Shown one piece after another: positions 1 through 7,213 of a DNA stretch of 64,000 nucleotides. Where the stretch lies: NCBI RefSeq assembly GCF_029223195.1, contig NZ_JARHUF010000002.1, forward strand, positions 344,030-408,029, written 5' to 3'. This DNA is from Vibrio sp. CAU 1672. GTDB lineage: Bacteria > Pseudomonadota > Gammaproteobacteria > Enterobacterales > Vibrionaceae. Below the pieces are notes generated by a model. The model was not told the DNA's origin. It ran no database searches and worked only from the letters and a program-made list of their open reading frames with translations. The stretch's first letter is position 1, and each line of letters begins with the position of its first letter. A program made the translations under genes and the position numbers.

Positions 1-1
1 C

Positions 2-1063
2 AGTGTCAGCTTAGGTACGATAGTCATTATTCTGGTCATGGCTTTGTCATCGGTATTATTGTCACGTGCTATTTGTCGTCCGGTAGAACGTGCTCTTGAG
101 TTTGCTTCTAAGATTGCCAAAGGCCAGTTAAACAACGTGATTGATGAGAGTGAGCTGAGTAAAGATGAACTCGGTACTTTGCTTCATGAGCTGGTTACCA
201 TGCAGACCAACCTGCACGCTTTAGTCTCTGAAATAAACGATTCGACGATTCAGCTTACCGCTGCGGTAGAGGAGGTCAGTGCGATTTCTTCGCAAACGGC
301 GTCAGGAATGCAAAATCAGCAGCTTGAACTGAGTTCGGTTGCCTCGGCAATGACAGAGATGCAGGCCGCCGTGGGGGAAGTGGCACAGAATACGGAAGTT
401 GCTGCAACTTCTGCTTATTCGGCAACGGAAGTGGCCAACCTGGGGGCAGATACACTGCAACAATCTATTGCTGTTATTGATCGGGTGTCGATACAGATCC
501 AACAAGCTGATGAACTGGCTCAAGAGCTGGAGTCCAGCTCGAACAATATCAATATGGTTATGGACGTTATACGCGGCATTGCGGAACAGACCAATCTACT
601 GGCATTGAACGCGGCTATTGAGGCTGCCCGCGCCGGTGAGCAGGGGCGTGGGTTTGCGGTGGTTGCGGATGAGGTACGCTCGCTTGCTCAACGAACACAA
701 GATTCGACTTCGCAGATCGTTGAGATCGTTAGCCTGTTACAGGAAAACACCAGTAAGATGGGGCTTTCAAGCAGAGATTGCCAGGCGGGTATTGCTCAGT
801 GTGTTGAACAGGTCAATGACGCGGGGAATCAGATTGGTGAAATAGGGGCTTCAGTCGATAATATTGCGCAAATGAGCACACAAATTGCGACCGCGTGCAG
901 CGAGCAAAATGCAGTGTCTGAAGAGTTGAGTCGAAGCGTTGAAAATATTAATAGTGCTTCTACTGAAATGGCAGAAGGTGCGTCTCAGACAGCAGCAGCA
1001 TGTCACGAAATCAGTAGTTTGGCACATAACTTAAAGCTAAGAATGGCGTCCTTTAAGCTGTAA
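2..1063 (+). CDS. Methyl-accepting chemotaxis protein, 3' part
   Basis: The frame is open to the left edge, so the N-terminal sensor domain lies outside the window. What remains is the end of a hydrophobic membrane segment (first ~20 residues), a HAMP linker, and a long helical cytoplasmic signalling domain. The conserved hairpin tip is visible as [20 protein letters not shown], followed by [15 protein letters not shown]. By family knowledge it would signal through CheW and CheA to the flagellar motor. No C-terminal receptor-methylation pentapeptide is seen; the protein ends in RMASFKL. The ligand cannot be judged because the sensor domain is missing. It converges on fsaA. Confidence 0.95.
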   Translation, partial: SVSLGTIVIILVMALSSVLLSRAICRPVERALEFASKIAKGQLNNVIDESELSKDELGTLLHELVTMQTNLHALVSEINDSTIQLTAAVEEVSAISSQTASGMQNQQLELSSVASAMTEMQAAVGEVAQNTEVAATSAYSATEVANLGADTLQQSIAVIDRVSIQIQQADELAQELESSSNNINMVMDVIRGIAEQTNLLALNAAIEAARAGEQGRGFAVVADEVRSLAQRTQDSTSQIVEIVSLLQENTSKMGLSSRDCQAGIAQCVEQVNDAGNQIGEIGASVDNIAQMSTQIATACSEQNAVSEELSRSVENINSASTEMAEGASQTAAACHEISSLAHNLKLRMASFKL

Positions 1064-1091
1064 TCTTCGTTATTCTGTAGGCTATTTACAT

Positions 1092-1142
1092 CCAACGGTT
1101 TTTTACCAGCCTTGCCTAAGGTATTGCTGGTAAAAACGTTGG
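1092..1142. repeat. Long imperfect inverted repeat downstream of the chemotaxis gene
   Basis: Arms 1092-1110 and 1126-1142 are complementary over 17 positions with a 2-nt asymmetry in the T/A run (CCAACG...ACCAGC against GCTGGT...CGTTGG), with a 15-nt loop. It lies 29 bp after the chemotaxis stop codon. There is no T tract directly after the right arm, so it is not a textbook terminator, but an RNA hairpin here could end or protect the transcript. Confidence 0.55.
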
Positions 1143-1252
1143 CGTTGGAAAGGCGCTCATTTGAAATGATTCGCGTAGCAGGTTCCATTCCCTTTTTTAA
1201 AACAACGCGTCCTCGCGTTAACAAGCATAATAAGTGCTGTGTGGTTGTTAAT

Positions 1253-1291
1253 TACATACTGAGCGATTATCTGTTTAGCGCTCAGTATGTA
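1253..1291. terminator. 13-bp inverted repeat between convergent genes
   Basis: Perfect arms TACATACTGAGCG (1253-1265) and its complement (1279-1291) surround a 13-nt loop. It sits between the convergent chemotaxis and fsaA genes, just past the fsaA stop. It has no strong T run on either side, so bidirectional terminator is the likely role but an operator cannot be excluded. Confidence 0.45.
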
Positions 1292-1305
1292 TGAATTAAG
1301 AGTTA

Positions 1306-1980
1306 TCAGCTTTCAAATGAAAGTTTGTTGCCGAATGCGTTTTTCCAGTCTTTATCGAACTGATCCACAGCAGGTTGAACCGCCGGGTGAGCGAACATTT
1401 GCGCGGCTACATCCACCGGCAGTGTGATGGCTTCGATACCCAGTTTCATCACTTCCATGGCCTGCTGGGTGTTTTTAAAGCTCGCCGCTAGAATTTTTGC
1501 TGGCAGTTGGTTTTGATCCAGCAGCAGTTGCAGGTCTGCCACTACTTCCACACCGTTACCGTTCATCGCATCAATCCGGTTGACGTAAGGTGCCAGGTAG
1601 TCTGCGCCGCACAGGGCCGCAAGGAAGCCTTGCTGAGCCGAGTAGATTGCGGTTGCCAGCACAGTAATGCCTTCTTTTTTCATCAGCTTAATTGCCGCCA
1701 GACCGGTTTCTGTTGCCGGCACTTTCACTACCATATCGTAAGGCATTTCATTGATTTGGCGCGCTTCTTCGACCATACCGTCAACCGTTGTGCTGACAAC
1801 CTGGGCGTGAAAGCGTGGAGAACCACCAAGTGCATCTTGCATACCTGTCAGGGTTTCATTCAGTCCCTGTTTTGATTTCGCCAGAATGCTTGGGTTTGTT
1901 GTTACACCTTTAAGTGGCAGGCATTGGTTAAAGCGTTTTACTTCTGCCACGTCAGCAGTATCTAAATAAAGTTCAATCAT
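1306..1980 (-). CDS. fsaA: Fructose-6-phosphate aldolase (transaldolase-like, FsaA type)
   Basis: A 224-residue class I aldolase, close to the ~220 residues usual for FsaA. It starts MIELYLDTADVAEV and has the Schiff-base lysine in VVKVPAT (around residue 86). The frame is open 85 codons further upstream, but homology to the family begins at 1980, so that start is used. FsaA cleaves fructose-6-phosphate-type substrates to glyceraldehyde-3-phosphate and a three-carbon ketone. In E. coli, fsaA neighbours ybiY and ybiW; here it is divergent from ybiY-ybiW and shares their control region. Recent work on E. coli assigns FsaA to cleavage of 1-deoxyfructose-6-phosphate made by YbiW, which fits this neighbourhood. 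The last codons contain a copy of the putative operator palindrome. Confidence 0.93.
   Translation of the reverse strand: MIELYLDTADVAEVKRFNQCLPLKGVTTNPSILAKSKQGLNETLTGMQDALGGSPRFHAQVVSTTVDGMVEEARQINEMPYDMVVKVPATETGLAAIKLMKKEGITVLATAIYSAQQGFLAALCGADYLAPYVNRIDAMNGNGVEVVADLQLLLDQNQLPAKILAASFKNTQQAMEVMKLGIEAITLPVDVAAQMFAHPAVQPAVDQFDKDWKNAFGNKLSFES
1310..1323. promoter_or_regulatory. Putative DeoR-family operator, copy A
   Basis: CTTTCAAATGAAAG, a palindrome of the form TTTCA-NN-TGAAA, inside the last codons of fsaA. The same 12-mer core, in one or the other orientation, recurs at 2071-2082 and 5613-5624 around this gene group. Because this copy is in coding sequence, it could be coincidental or a looping site. 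Confidence 0.4.
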
Positions 1981-2050
1981 GGTCTCTACCTTAAACAAAA
2001 TCGTCGTTTTGATGATGGGATCACTATAGATCTGACAATCGACGCAGATC

Positions 2051-2064
2051 TTGATTTTGATCAA
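2051..2064. promoter_or_regulatory. FNR (anaerobic) box
   Basis: TTGATTTTGATCAA matches the FNR consensus TTGAT-N4-ATCAA at all ten specified positions. It lies between divergent fsaA and ybiY, 160 bp before the ybiY start and 71 bp before the fsaA start. Activation without oxygen is expected for a glycyl-radical enzyme, which oxygen destroys. Confidence 0.8.
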
Positions 2065-2070
2065 TTGAAA

Positions 2071-2082
2071 TTTCATTTGAAA
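2071..2082. promoter_or_regulatory. Putative DeoR-family operator, copy B
   Basis: TTTCATTTGAAA, the reverse complement of copies A and C, is 6 bp from the FNR box in the divergent fsaA/ybiY control region. Related half-sites follow (for example at 2092-2107 and 2169-2178), suggesting several regulator contacts. A repressor bound here could block FNR-dependent transcription until the sugar substrate appears. Confidence 0.6.
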
Positions 2083-2224
2083 CCATAATAATTTCATTAA
2101 GTGAAAGTAAAACGAAGCTTGCTGACCATCAAATGAAGCTTTCAAGCCAAGTTTTAAATCAAGAAAGCGATTTGAAACAACCCAAAGCAGTGTCGTAGAA
2201 GCGCAAACCAAGAGGCAAACAGAG

Positions 2225-3154
2225 ATGTATTTCAATATTCAGAGATTCTCTACCCACGATGGCGATGGCATTCGCTCCATTCTGTTTCTGAAAGGATGCA
2301 GCTTGTCTTGTCCCTGGTGTCAGAACCCAGAGAGCCGCAGCGAAAAGCGTTCACTGTTGTTTGATGCGCGCAGCTGCATGGCGGACTGCCAGCTTTGTGT
2401 TTCTGCTTATCAAGCCACGGTGAACGACGCAGTGGTGAATGATGGCATTCAACGTATCGATAACCAGCTCATCATCAATCGCAAGGCGATCAAAGAAGAC
2501 CAGCTGATTGCGCTGAGAAACGTCTGCCCGACCCAGGCACTGACAGTCTGCGGTGAAGAAGCAAAATCAGACATGCTGTTCGATGCACTAATGAAGGACA
2601 AGCCTTTTTTTGACCAAAGCCAGGGCGGGGTTACTTTCTCTGGTGGCGAACCATTAATGCAAGCGGATCTGGTGGCCGAACTGGCTGAGCGTCTGCATGA
2701 AAACCACGTCTCTACCGCGATTGAATCGTGTATGCATGTGCCGTGGAAGAATGTGAAGAAAGCTGCGCCGCACATCGATTGCTGGCTTGCTGATTTGAAA
2801 CACACCGACGAAGAAAAGTTTCTTAGCTGGGCAAAAGGCTCGCTAAAACGCATTAAAGACAATTTGCGAAAACTGGCACCGATGGCGAAGCGGATAGTGA
2901 TTCGCGTTCCTGTCGTGCCGGGTTTCAATGACACTATCGAAGAGTTGCAAGACATCATCGATTTTGCGGCTTCATTAGCAAGCTGCCACGAACTTCACTT
3001 GCTGCCGTACCACACGCTCGGCATCAATAAATACCGTTTGCTCGATATGCCTTATGAGTGTTCTGACCAGCCATTAAACAAACCAGAACTGCTAGAAAGC
3101 GCCATGCAATACGCAAGCGACAATACCCAACTTAACGTGATTGTAAGAGGTTAA
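2225..3154 (+). CDS. ybiY: Glycyl-radical enzyme activating protein (radical SAM, YbiY type)
   Basis: A 309-residue radical-SAM activase that installs the glycyl radical on YbiW using S-adenosylmethionine and a reduced 4Fe-4S cluster. The CxxxCxxC cluster motif is seen in GCSLSCPWCQNPE near residue 30, followed by a cysteine-rich insert (around residues 57-104, including CMADCQLC and a later CPTQAL) typical of activases carrying extra Fe-S clusters. FSGGEP is the radical-SAM GGE motif. Length and sequence agree closely with E. coli YbiY (308 aa). The stop codon is 2 nt before the ybiW start, so the two are co-translated. In E. coli the enzyme gene precedes the activase; here the order is reversed. 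Confidence 0.95.
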   Translation: MYFNIQRFSTHDGDGIRSILFLKGCSLSCPWCQNPESRSEKRSLLFDARSCMADCQLCVSAYQATVNDAVVNDGIQRIDNQLIINRKAIKEDQLIALRNVCPTQALTVCGEEAKSDMLFDALMKDKPFFDQSQGGVTFSGGEPLMQADLVAELAERLHENHVSTAIESCMHVPWKNVKKAAPHIDCWLADLKHTDEEKFLSWAKGSLKRIKDNLRKLAPMAKRIVIRVPVVPGFNDTIEELQDIIDFAASLASCHELHLLPYHTLGINKYRLLDMPYECSDQPLNKPELLESAMQYASDNTQLNVIVRG

Positions 3155-3156
3155 CC

Positions 3157-5595
3157 ATGGATCTGAATTATCTTCCTGAGCGTATCAAAGCGCATAAACT
3201 GGCACTGGTAAATGTGGTCACGCCACCAATCTGTACCGAGCGTGCTGAGGCCTACACCCGCGCTTATCAGGCCAACGAAGACAAACCGGTGATTGTTCAG
3301 CGCGCATTGGCACTGCAAGAGCACTTGCGCACCCGTACCATCTGGATCAAGCATGACGAGCTGATTGTCGGTAACCAGGCGAGCAAAGTGCGCGCGGCAC
3401 CGATCTTCCCGGAATACACCGTGCGCTGGATTGAGGCCGAAATTGATCAGCTGGCTGACCGTCCGGGGGCAGGCTTTGCGGTTACTGAAGAAGACAAACA
3501 GAGCATCCACGCCATCACGCCATACTGGCGTGGTAAAACTGTCCAAGATCGTTGCTATGGTTTGTTTACCGATGAACAGCAAGAGATCCTGGCGAGTACC
3601 ATCATCAAAGCCGAAGGTAACATGACATCGGGTGATGCGCACCTTGCGGTTGATAACGAAAAGATTCTCAAGCTGGGTATGAATGGCTTGCTGGCAGACG
3701 TGCGCCAGCATCGCGTGAACAATGACGTGTCAACATTTGAAGGCTTGAAGAAAGAGCAGTTCTACAAGTCGGTGGAAATCGTTTTGTTGGCGATTCAGGA
3801 CCACATGCTGAGTTACGCAGATCTGGCGCTTGAAATGGCACAAAAAGAAACGCGCCCGGAGCGAAAAGCGGAACTTGAAACGATTGGTGAAAATTGCCGT
3901 CATGTCGCTTATCACGCGCCTACGAACTTCTGGCAAGCACTGCAGCTGAGCTACTTTGTTCAGCTGATGCTGCAGATTGAATCAAACGGTCACTCGGTCT
4001 CTTTTGGTCGTATGGACCAGTTCCTCAACGAGTTCTACATTCGTGATATCGAAAACGGCACGATTGAGAAAGATTTCGCATTAGAGTTACTGCAAAGTTG
4101 CTGGTTGAAGCTGCTGGAAGTGAACAAGATCCGTTCCGGCGCGCACTCAAAAGCATCCGCAGGTTCTCCGCTGTACCAAAACGTGTGTATCGGCGGTCAG
4201 AAGCTGAATGAAAATGGTGAGCCGGAAGACGCAGTTAATCCGCTTTCTTGGGCGATTCTGGAATCTTGTGGTCAGTTACGTTCCACCCAGCCTAACTTGA
4301 GTGTGCGTTACCACGAAGGCTTGAACCAAGAGTTCCTGATGGGCTGTATCGAAGTGATTAAATGCGGCTTTGGTATGCCGGCATTCAACAATGACGAGAT
4401 TGTGATTCCTGAATTCATCAAGCTGGGTGTCGAAAAAGAAGATGCCTACAACTACGCCTCAATCGGCTGTATCGAAACGGCGGTTCCGGGCAAATGGGGT
4501 TACCGTTGTACCGGTATGAGCTTCATTAACTTCGCGCGTATTCTGCTGGCTGCACTTAACGAAGGTGTGGATGCGACAACAGGTAAAGCTTTCTTGCCGC
4601 ACGATAAGTCTTTGGCAAAAGGTAACTTCGAGAACTTTGAACAAATGACGGCTTCCTGGGCTGAGCAAATCCGCTACTACACGCGTAAGTCGATTGAGAT
4701 TGATACCGTAGTCGATAGCGTACTGGAGCAACAAGCGCAGGACATCTTCTGTTCTACGCTGGTGGATGACTGTCTGGCGCGCGGGAAAACGGTGAAAGAG
4801 GGCGGGGCGAAATACGATTGGGTGTCCGGTCTTCAAGTCGGTATCGCTAACCTGGGCAACAGCCTGGCGGCGATTAAGCACCTTGTTTTTGGTGATGCGC
4901 AAATCACCCAAGCCGTGATTTCACAACAACAGTTAGCAAAAGCATTAGAAGAAGACTTCGACGGTATTGAGAACGAGCAGCTTCGCCAACGCCTTATCAA
5001 CTTCGCGCCAAAATACGGCAACGATGATGACGCGGTAGACCAGCTAATGGCAGACGCTTACCAGGTGTACATTGATGAGCTAGAGCAGTTCGTCAACACG
5101 CGTCATGGTCGTGGTCCGATTGGCGGCGGTTACTACGCGGGGACATCCAGTATCTCTGCCAACGTGCCATTCGGTGCATCAACCATGGCAACCCCGGATG
5201 GTCGTAAAGCGAAAACGCCACTGGCAGAAGGTGCAAGTCCATCTTCTGGCTCAGACCGCTTAGGTCCAACGGCGGTGTACAATTCGGTCGGTAAGATCCA
5301 GGCGAATAAGATTCTGGGAGGCGTACTGCTTAACCAGAAGTTAAGCCCGGCAGCCGTGGCGTCAGAGGGGGACAAACTGAAACTGTCGATGCTGATCCGA
5401 ACCTTCTTTAACCACCATAAAGGCTGGCATGTGCAATACAACATCGTCTCTCGCGATACCTTGTTAGCGGCGAAGAAGAACCCGGAGCAATACCGCGATC
5501 TGGTGGTGCGCGTGGCGGGTTACTCGGCTTTCTTTACCGCATTATCACCAGATGCGCAGGATGACATTATCGCGCGTACTGAGCATGAGTTGTAA
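3157..5595 (+). CDS. ybiW: Glycyl-radical enzyme, YbiW type
   Basis: An 812-residue glycyl-radical enzyme, nearly the length of E. coli YbiW (810). The active-site cysteine and glutamate are in GCIET (Cys438, Glu440), and the radical glycine is Gly788 in RVAGYSAFF, 25 residues from the C-terminus. Long stretches agree with YbiW as I remember it, for example ESNGHSVSFGRMDQ and GMPAFNNDEIVIPEFIKLG. YbiW is no longer regarded as a pyruvate formate-lyase: recent work reports ring-opening of 1,5-anhydroglucitol-6-phosphate to 1-deoxyfructose-6-phosphate, which FsaA then cleaves. That activity is inferred here from similarity and from fsaA next door. The RBS AAGAGG lies within the end of ybiY. Confidence 0.95.
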   Translation: MDLNYLPERIKAHKLALVNVVTPPICTERAEAYTRAYQANEDKPVIVQRALALQEHLRTRTIWIKHDELIVGNQASKVRAAPIFPEYTVRWIEAEIDQLADRPGAGFAVTEEDKQSIHAITPYWRGKTVQDRCYGLFTDEQQEILASTIIKAEGNMTSGDAHLAVDNEKILKLGMNGLLADVRQHRVNNDVSTFEGLKKEQFYKSVEIVLLAIQDHMLSYADLALEMAQKETRPERKAELETIGENCRHVAYHAPTNFWQALQLSYFVQLMLQIESNGHSVSFGRMDQFLNEFYIRDIENGTIEKDFALELLQSCWLKLLEVNKIRSGAHSKASAGSPLYQNVCIGGQKLNENGEPEDAVNPLSWAILESCGQLRSTQPNLSVRYHEGLNQEFLMGCIEVIKCGFGMPAFNNDEIVIPEFIKLGVEKEDAYNYASIGCIETAVPGKWGYRCTGMSFINFARILLAALNEGVDATTGKAFLPHDKSLAKGNFENFEQMTASWAEQIRYYTRKSIEIDTVVDSVLEQQAQDIFCSTLVDDCLARGKTVKEGGAKYDWVSGLQVGIANLGNSLAAIKHLVFGDAQITQAVISQQQLAKALEEDFDGIENEQLRQRLINFAPKYGNDDDAVDQLMADAYQVYIDELEQFVNTRHGRGPIGGGYYAGTSSISANVPFGASTMATPDGRKAKTPLAEGASPSSGSDRLGPTAVYNSVGKIQANKILGGVLLNQKLSPAAVASEGDKLKLSMLIRTFFNHHKGWHVQYNIVSRDTLLAAKKNPEQYRDLVVRVAGYSAFFTALSPDAQDDIIARTEHEL

Positions 5596-5612
5596 CTGAA
5601 GTTTCAGTTTGG

Positions 5613-5624
5613 TTTCAAATGAAA
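5613..5624. promoter_or_regulatory. Putative DeoR-family operator, copy C
   Basis: TTTCAAATGAAA directly abuts the ybiW terminator and is 50 bp before the DeoR-family regulator start. This position would suit autorepression of the regulator. Confidence 0.55.
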
Positions 5625-5660
5625 GAAAGAGGCATTATAATCATGCCTCTTTCTTTTTTA
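5625..5660 (+). terminator. Rho-independent terminator after ybiW
   Basis: An 11-bp perfect stem, GAAAGAGGCAT (5625-5635) against ATGCCTCTTTC (5643-5653), with a 7-nt loop, followed by TTTTTTA. It separates ybiYW from the regulator gene, which therefore needs its own promoter or read-through. Confidence 0.9.
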
Positions 5661-5674
5661 TCTGAGCCTGAATT

Positions 5675-6415
5675 ATGAACCCGAGACAAAATGAAATCCT
5701 GCAAATCGTTAATGACCGAAAGCGCGTGCAAGTTACGGAATTGGCAGAAATGATTGGCGTTTCCGGGGTTACCATCCGGCAGGATCTTAACTTTTTGGAA
5801 AAAGAAGGCTATCTGAAGCGCGTTCACGGCGCGGCGATGGCGCTGCAAAGTGATGACATCGACAGCCGGCTGGAAGTACGTTTTGATATTAAACAGGCGC
5901 TTGCTAACAAAGCAGCGGATTTGGTGGCGCCAAATGAAACCGTACTGATTGAAGGGGGCAGTGCAAATGCGCTACTTGCGCGCACCCTGGCGGAGCGCGG
6001 AGATGTCACTATTATTACCCCCTCAGCGTATATCGCCCATCTCATCCGCAATACATCGGCGAATATCATTTTGCTCGGTGGTGTGTATCAGCATCAGGGA
6101 GAAAGTTTGGTTGGCCCGCTAACCAAGCTCTGCATTGAGAATATTCATTTCAGTACGGCGTTTTTGGGCGTCGATGGCTTTCATCAGGACACCGGTTTTA
6201 CCAGTCGCGATATGATGCGCGCTGAAATTGCCTCTGCCATACTTGCCAAGCAGCGGCGTAATATCGTGCTGACCGATTCAAGCAAGTTTGATCAGATTTT
6301 TCCTTCGACAATAGGCCGTACGGAACAGATTTCTGTACTGCTGACGGACAATAAGGCCAGTGAGGGAGATCTGGCGTTTCTCAGGAACTGCGGAGTGGAG
6401 GTGATTCTTGGTTGA
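5675..6415 (+). CDS. DeoR-family transcriptional regulator
   Basis: A 246-residue sugar-phosphate-responsive repressor of the DeoR family. The N-terminal winged helix-turn-helix is at residues ~5-55 (VTELAEMIGVSGVTIRQDL, then KEGYLKRVHGAA). The C-terminal DeoRC sensor domain has the typical GGSANALLART and TSRDMMRAEIA segments, and DSSKF near the end. It follows ybiYW on the same strand after a terminator. DeoR-family members usually sense a phosphorylated sugar from the pathway they control, so the effector here may be a ybiW/fsaA intermediate. The TTTCA-NN-TGAAA palindromes around the group are its candidate operators. Start chosen at the ATG that gives a normal-length HTH. Confidence 0.9.
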   Translation: MNPRQNEILQIVNDRKRVQVTELAEMIGVSGVTIRQDLNFLEKEGYLKRVHGAAMALQSDDIDSRLEVRFDIKQALANKAADLVAPNETVLIEGGSANALLARTLAERGDVTIITPSAYIAHLIRNTSANIILLGGVYQHQGESLVGPLTKLCIENIHFSTAFLGVDGFHQDTGFTSRDMMRAEIASAILAKQRRNIVLTDSSKFDQIFPSTIGRTEQISVLLTDNKASEGDLAFLRNCGVEVILG

Positions 6416-7213
6416 ATGGGCTTTGGTGCCTAACTTACGTGCATCGATAGTGATATGGTTCATCTGGTAGCGGAAATGCTGTGTTCGGTTGTTCTGTTTT
6501 TTTGCTCTGTTTTTTTGCACTGTTTGATAGGCACTTTTTTATCATTTGCAGTTTTTTTAAGCGTCGCCGGAAGAAACAGGTTTCGATTGTGTTGAGATTA
6601 ACAATGTGTGTTCGGAGTATTTTAATATAAGCATTTGTGGCTATATATTTAGATGTTATATGCAGACGTTGCTTTTTTAGGTTTGTTATTTTTAGTGATA
6701 TTTAAGTCAATATTTTTAGGGTGGTTTTTAAGCTGTAAATGATAACTTAAGTGAATTATTCTGCCTGTAATTATATTGATAGTCCTGTAATTTCATCGTT
6801 ATTTTTTTTCATTTTTGCCCTCCGGTGGACTGGTTTTTTTGAGACTTGCGTTATTCAGGGGGAAATTGCCGTTGTTAACTTTCAATAATCAACCTGATTA
6901 ATGTGACTTGGCTCCTTCCGCATTATTTGTCCTCCCCTTATCTCCTCCCTAATCCTCCCCCTGTTAGGCTGGTTTCATTCCTCTGGCTAAAAATACAATC
7001 ATCGCGAGCAAAGAAAAATTGCTCTGAGGTATTACAAAGGGTGTATTAACGACAGGTTAGGGATTTATCAGTGGTTACCACGAAGCCTATTCCTGCGTAT
7101 ATTCAGTGCATCCGTTTCTCTGGTACCAACAAATTGACCAGCAAGGAAATTATTTTAGCTGGCAAACGTGAAACCTGCGCAAAGCAGGCTTTTAACCATA
7201 TACGGGAACAAGA
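6416..7213 (+). promoter_or_regulatory. Long AT-rich upstream region of pullulanase, with MalT boxes
   Basis: Nearly 800 bp without a convincing gene. The first ~450 bp are T-rich with no recognisable element. At 6930-6937, 6942-6950 and 6953-6961 there are three closely spaced C-rich motifs whose complement reads GGGGAGGAC, GGGAGGAGA and GGGGAGGAT, matching the MalT box (GGGGA-K-GAGG). This is the known arrangement for maltodextrin-induced promoters, including Klebsiella pulA. The boxes are about 250 bp before the start codon, leaving a long leader. The RBS is GGGAA just before 7214. Confidence 0.65.

Noticed and set aside
3157..5595. Pyruvate formate-lyase
   Set aside because: The active site has Cys-Ile-Glu (GCIET) and overall sequence matches YbiW, not PFL, which has adjacent cysteines.
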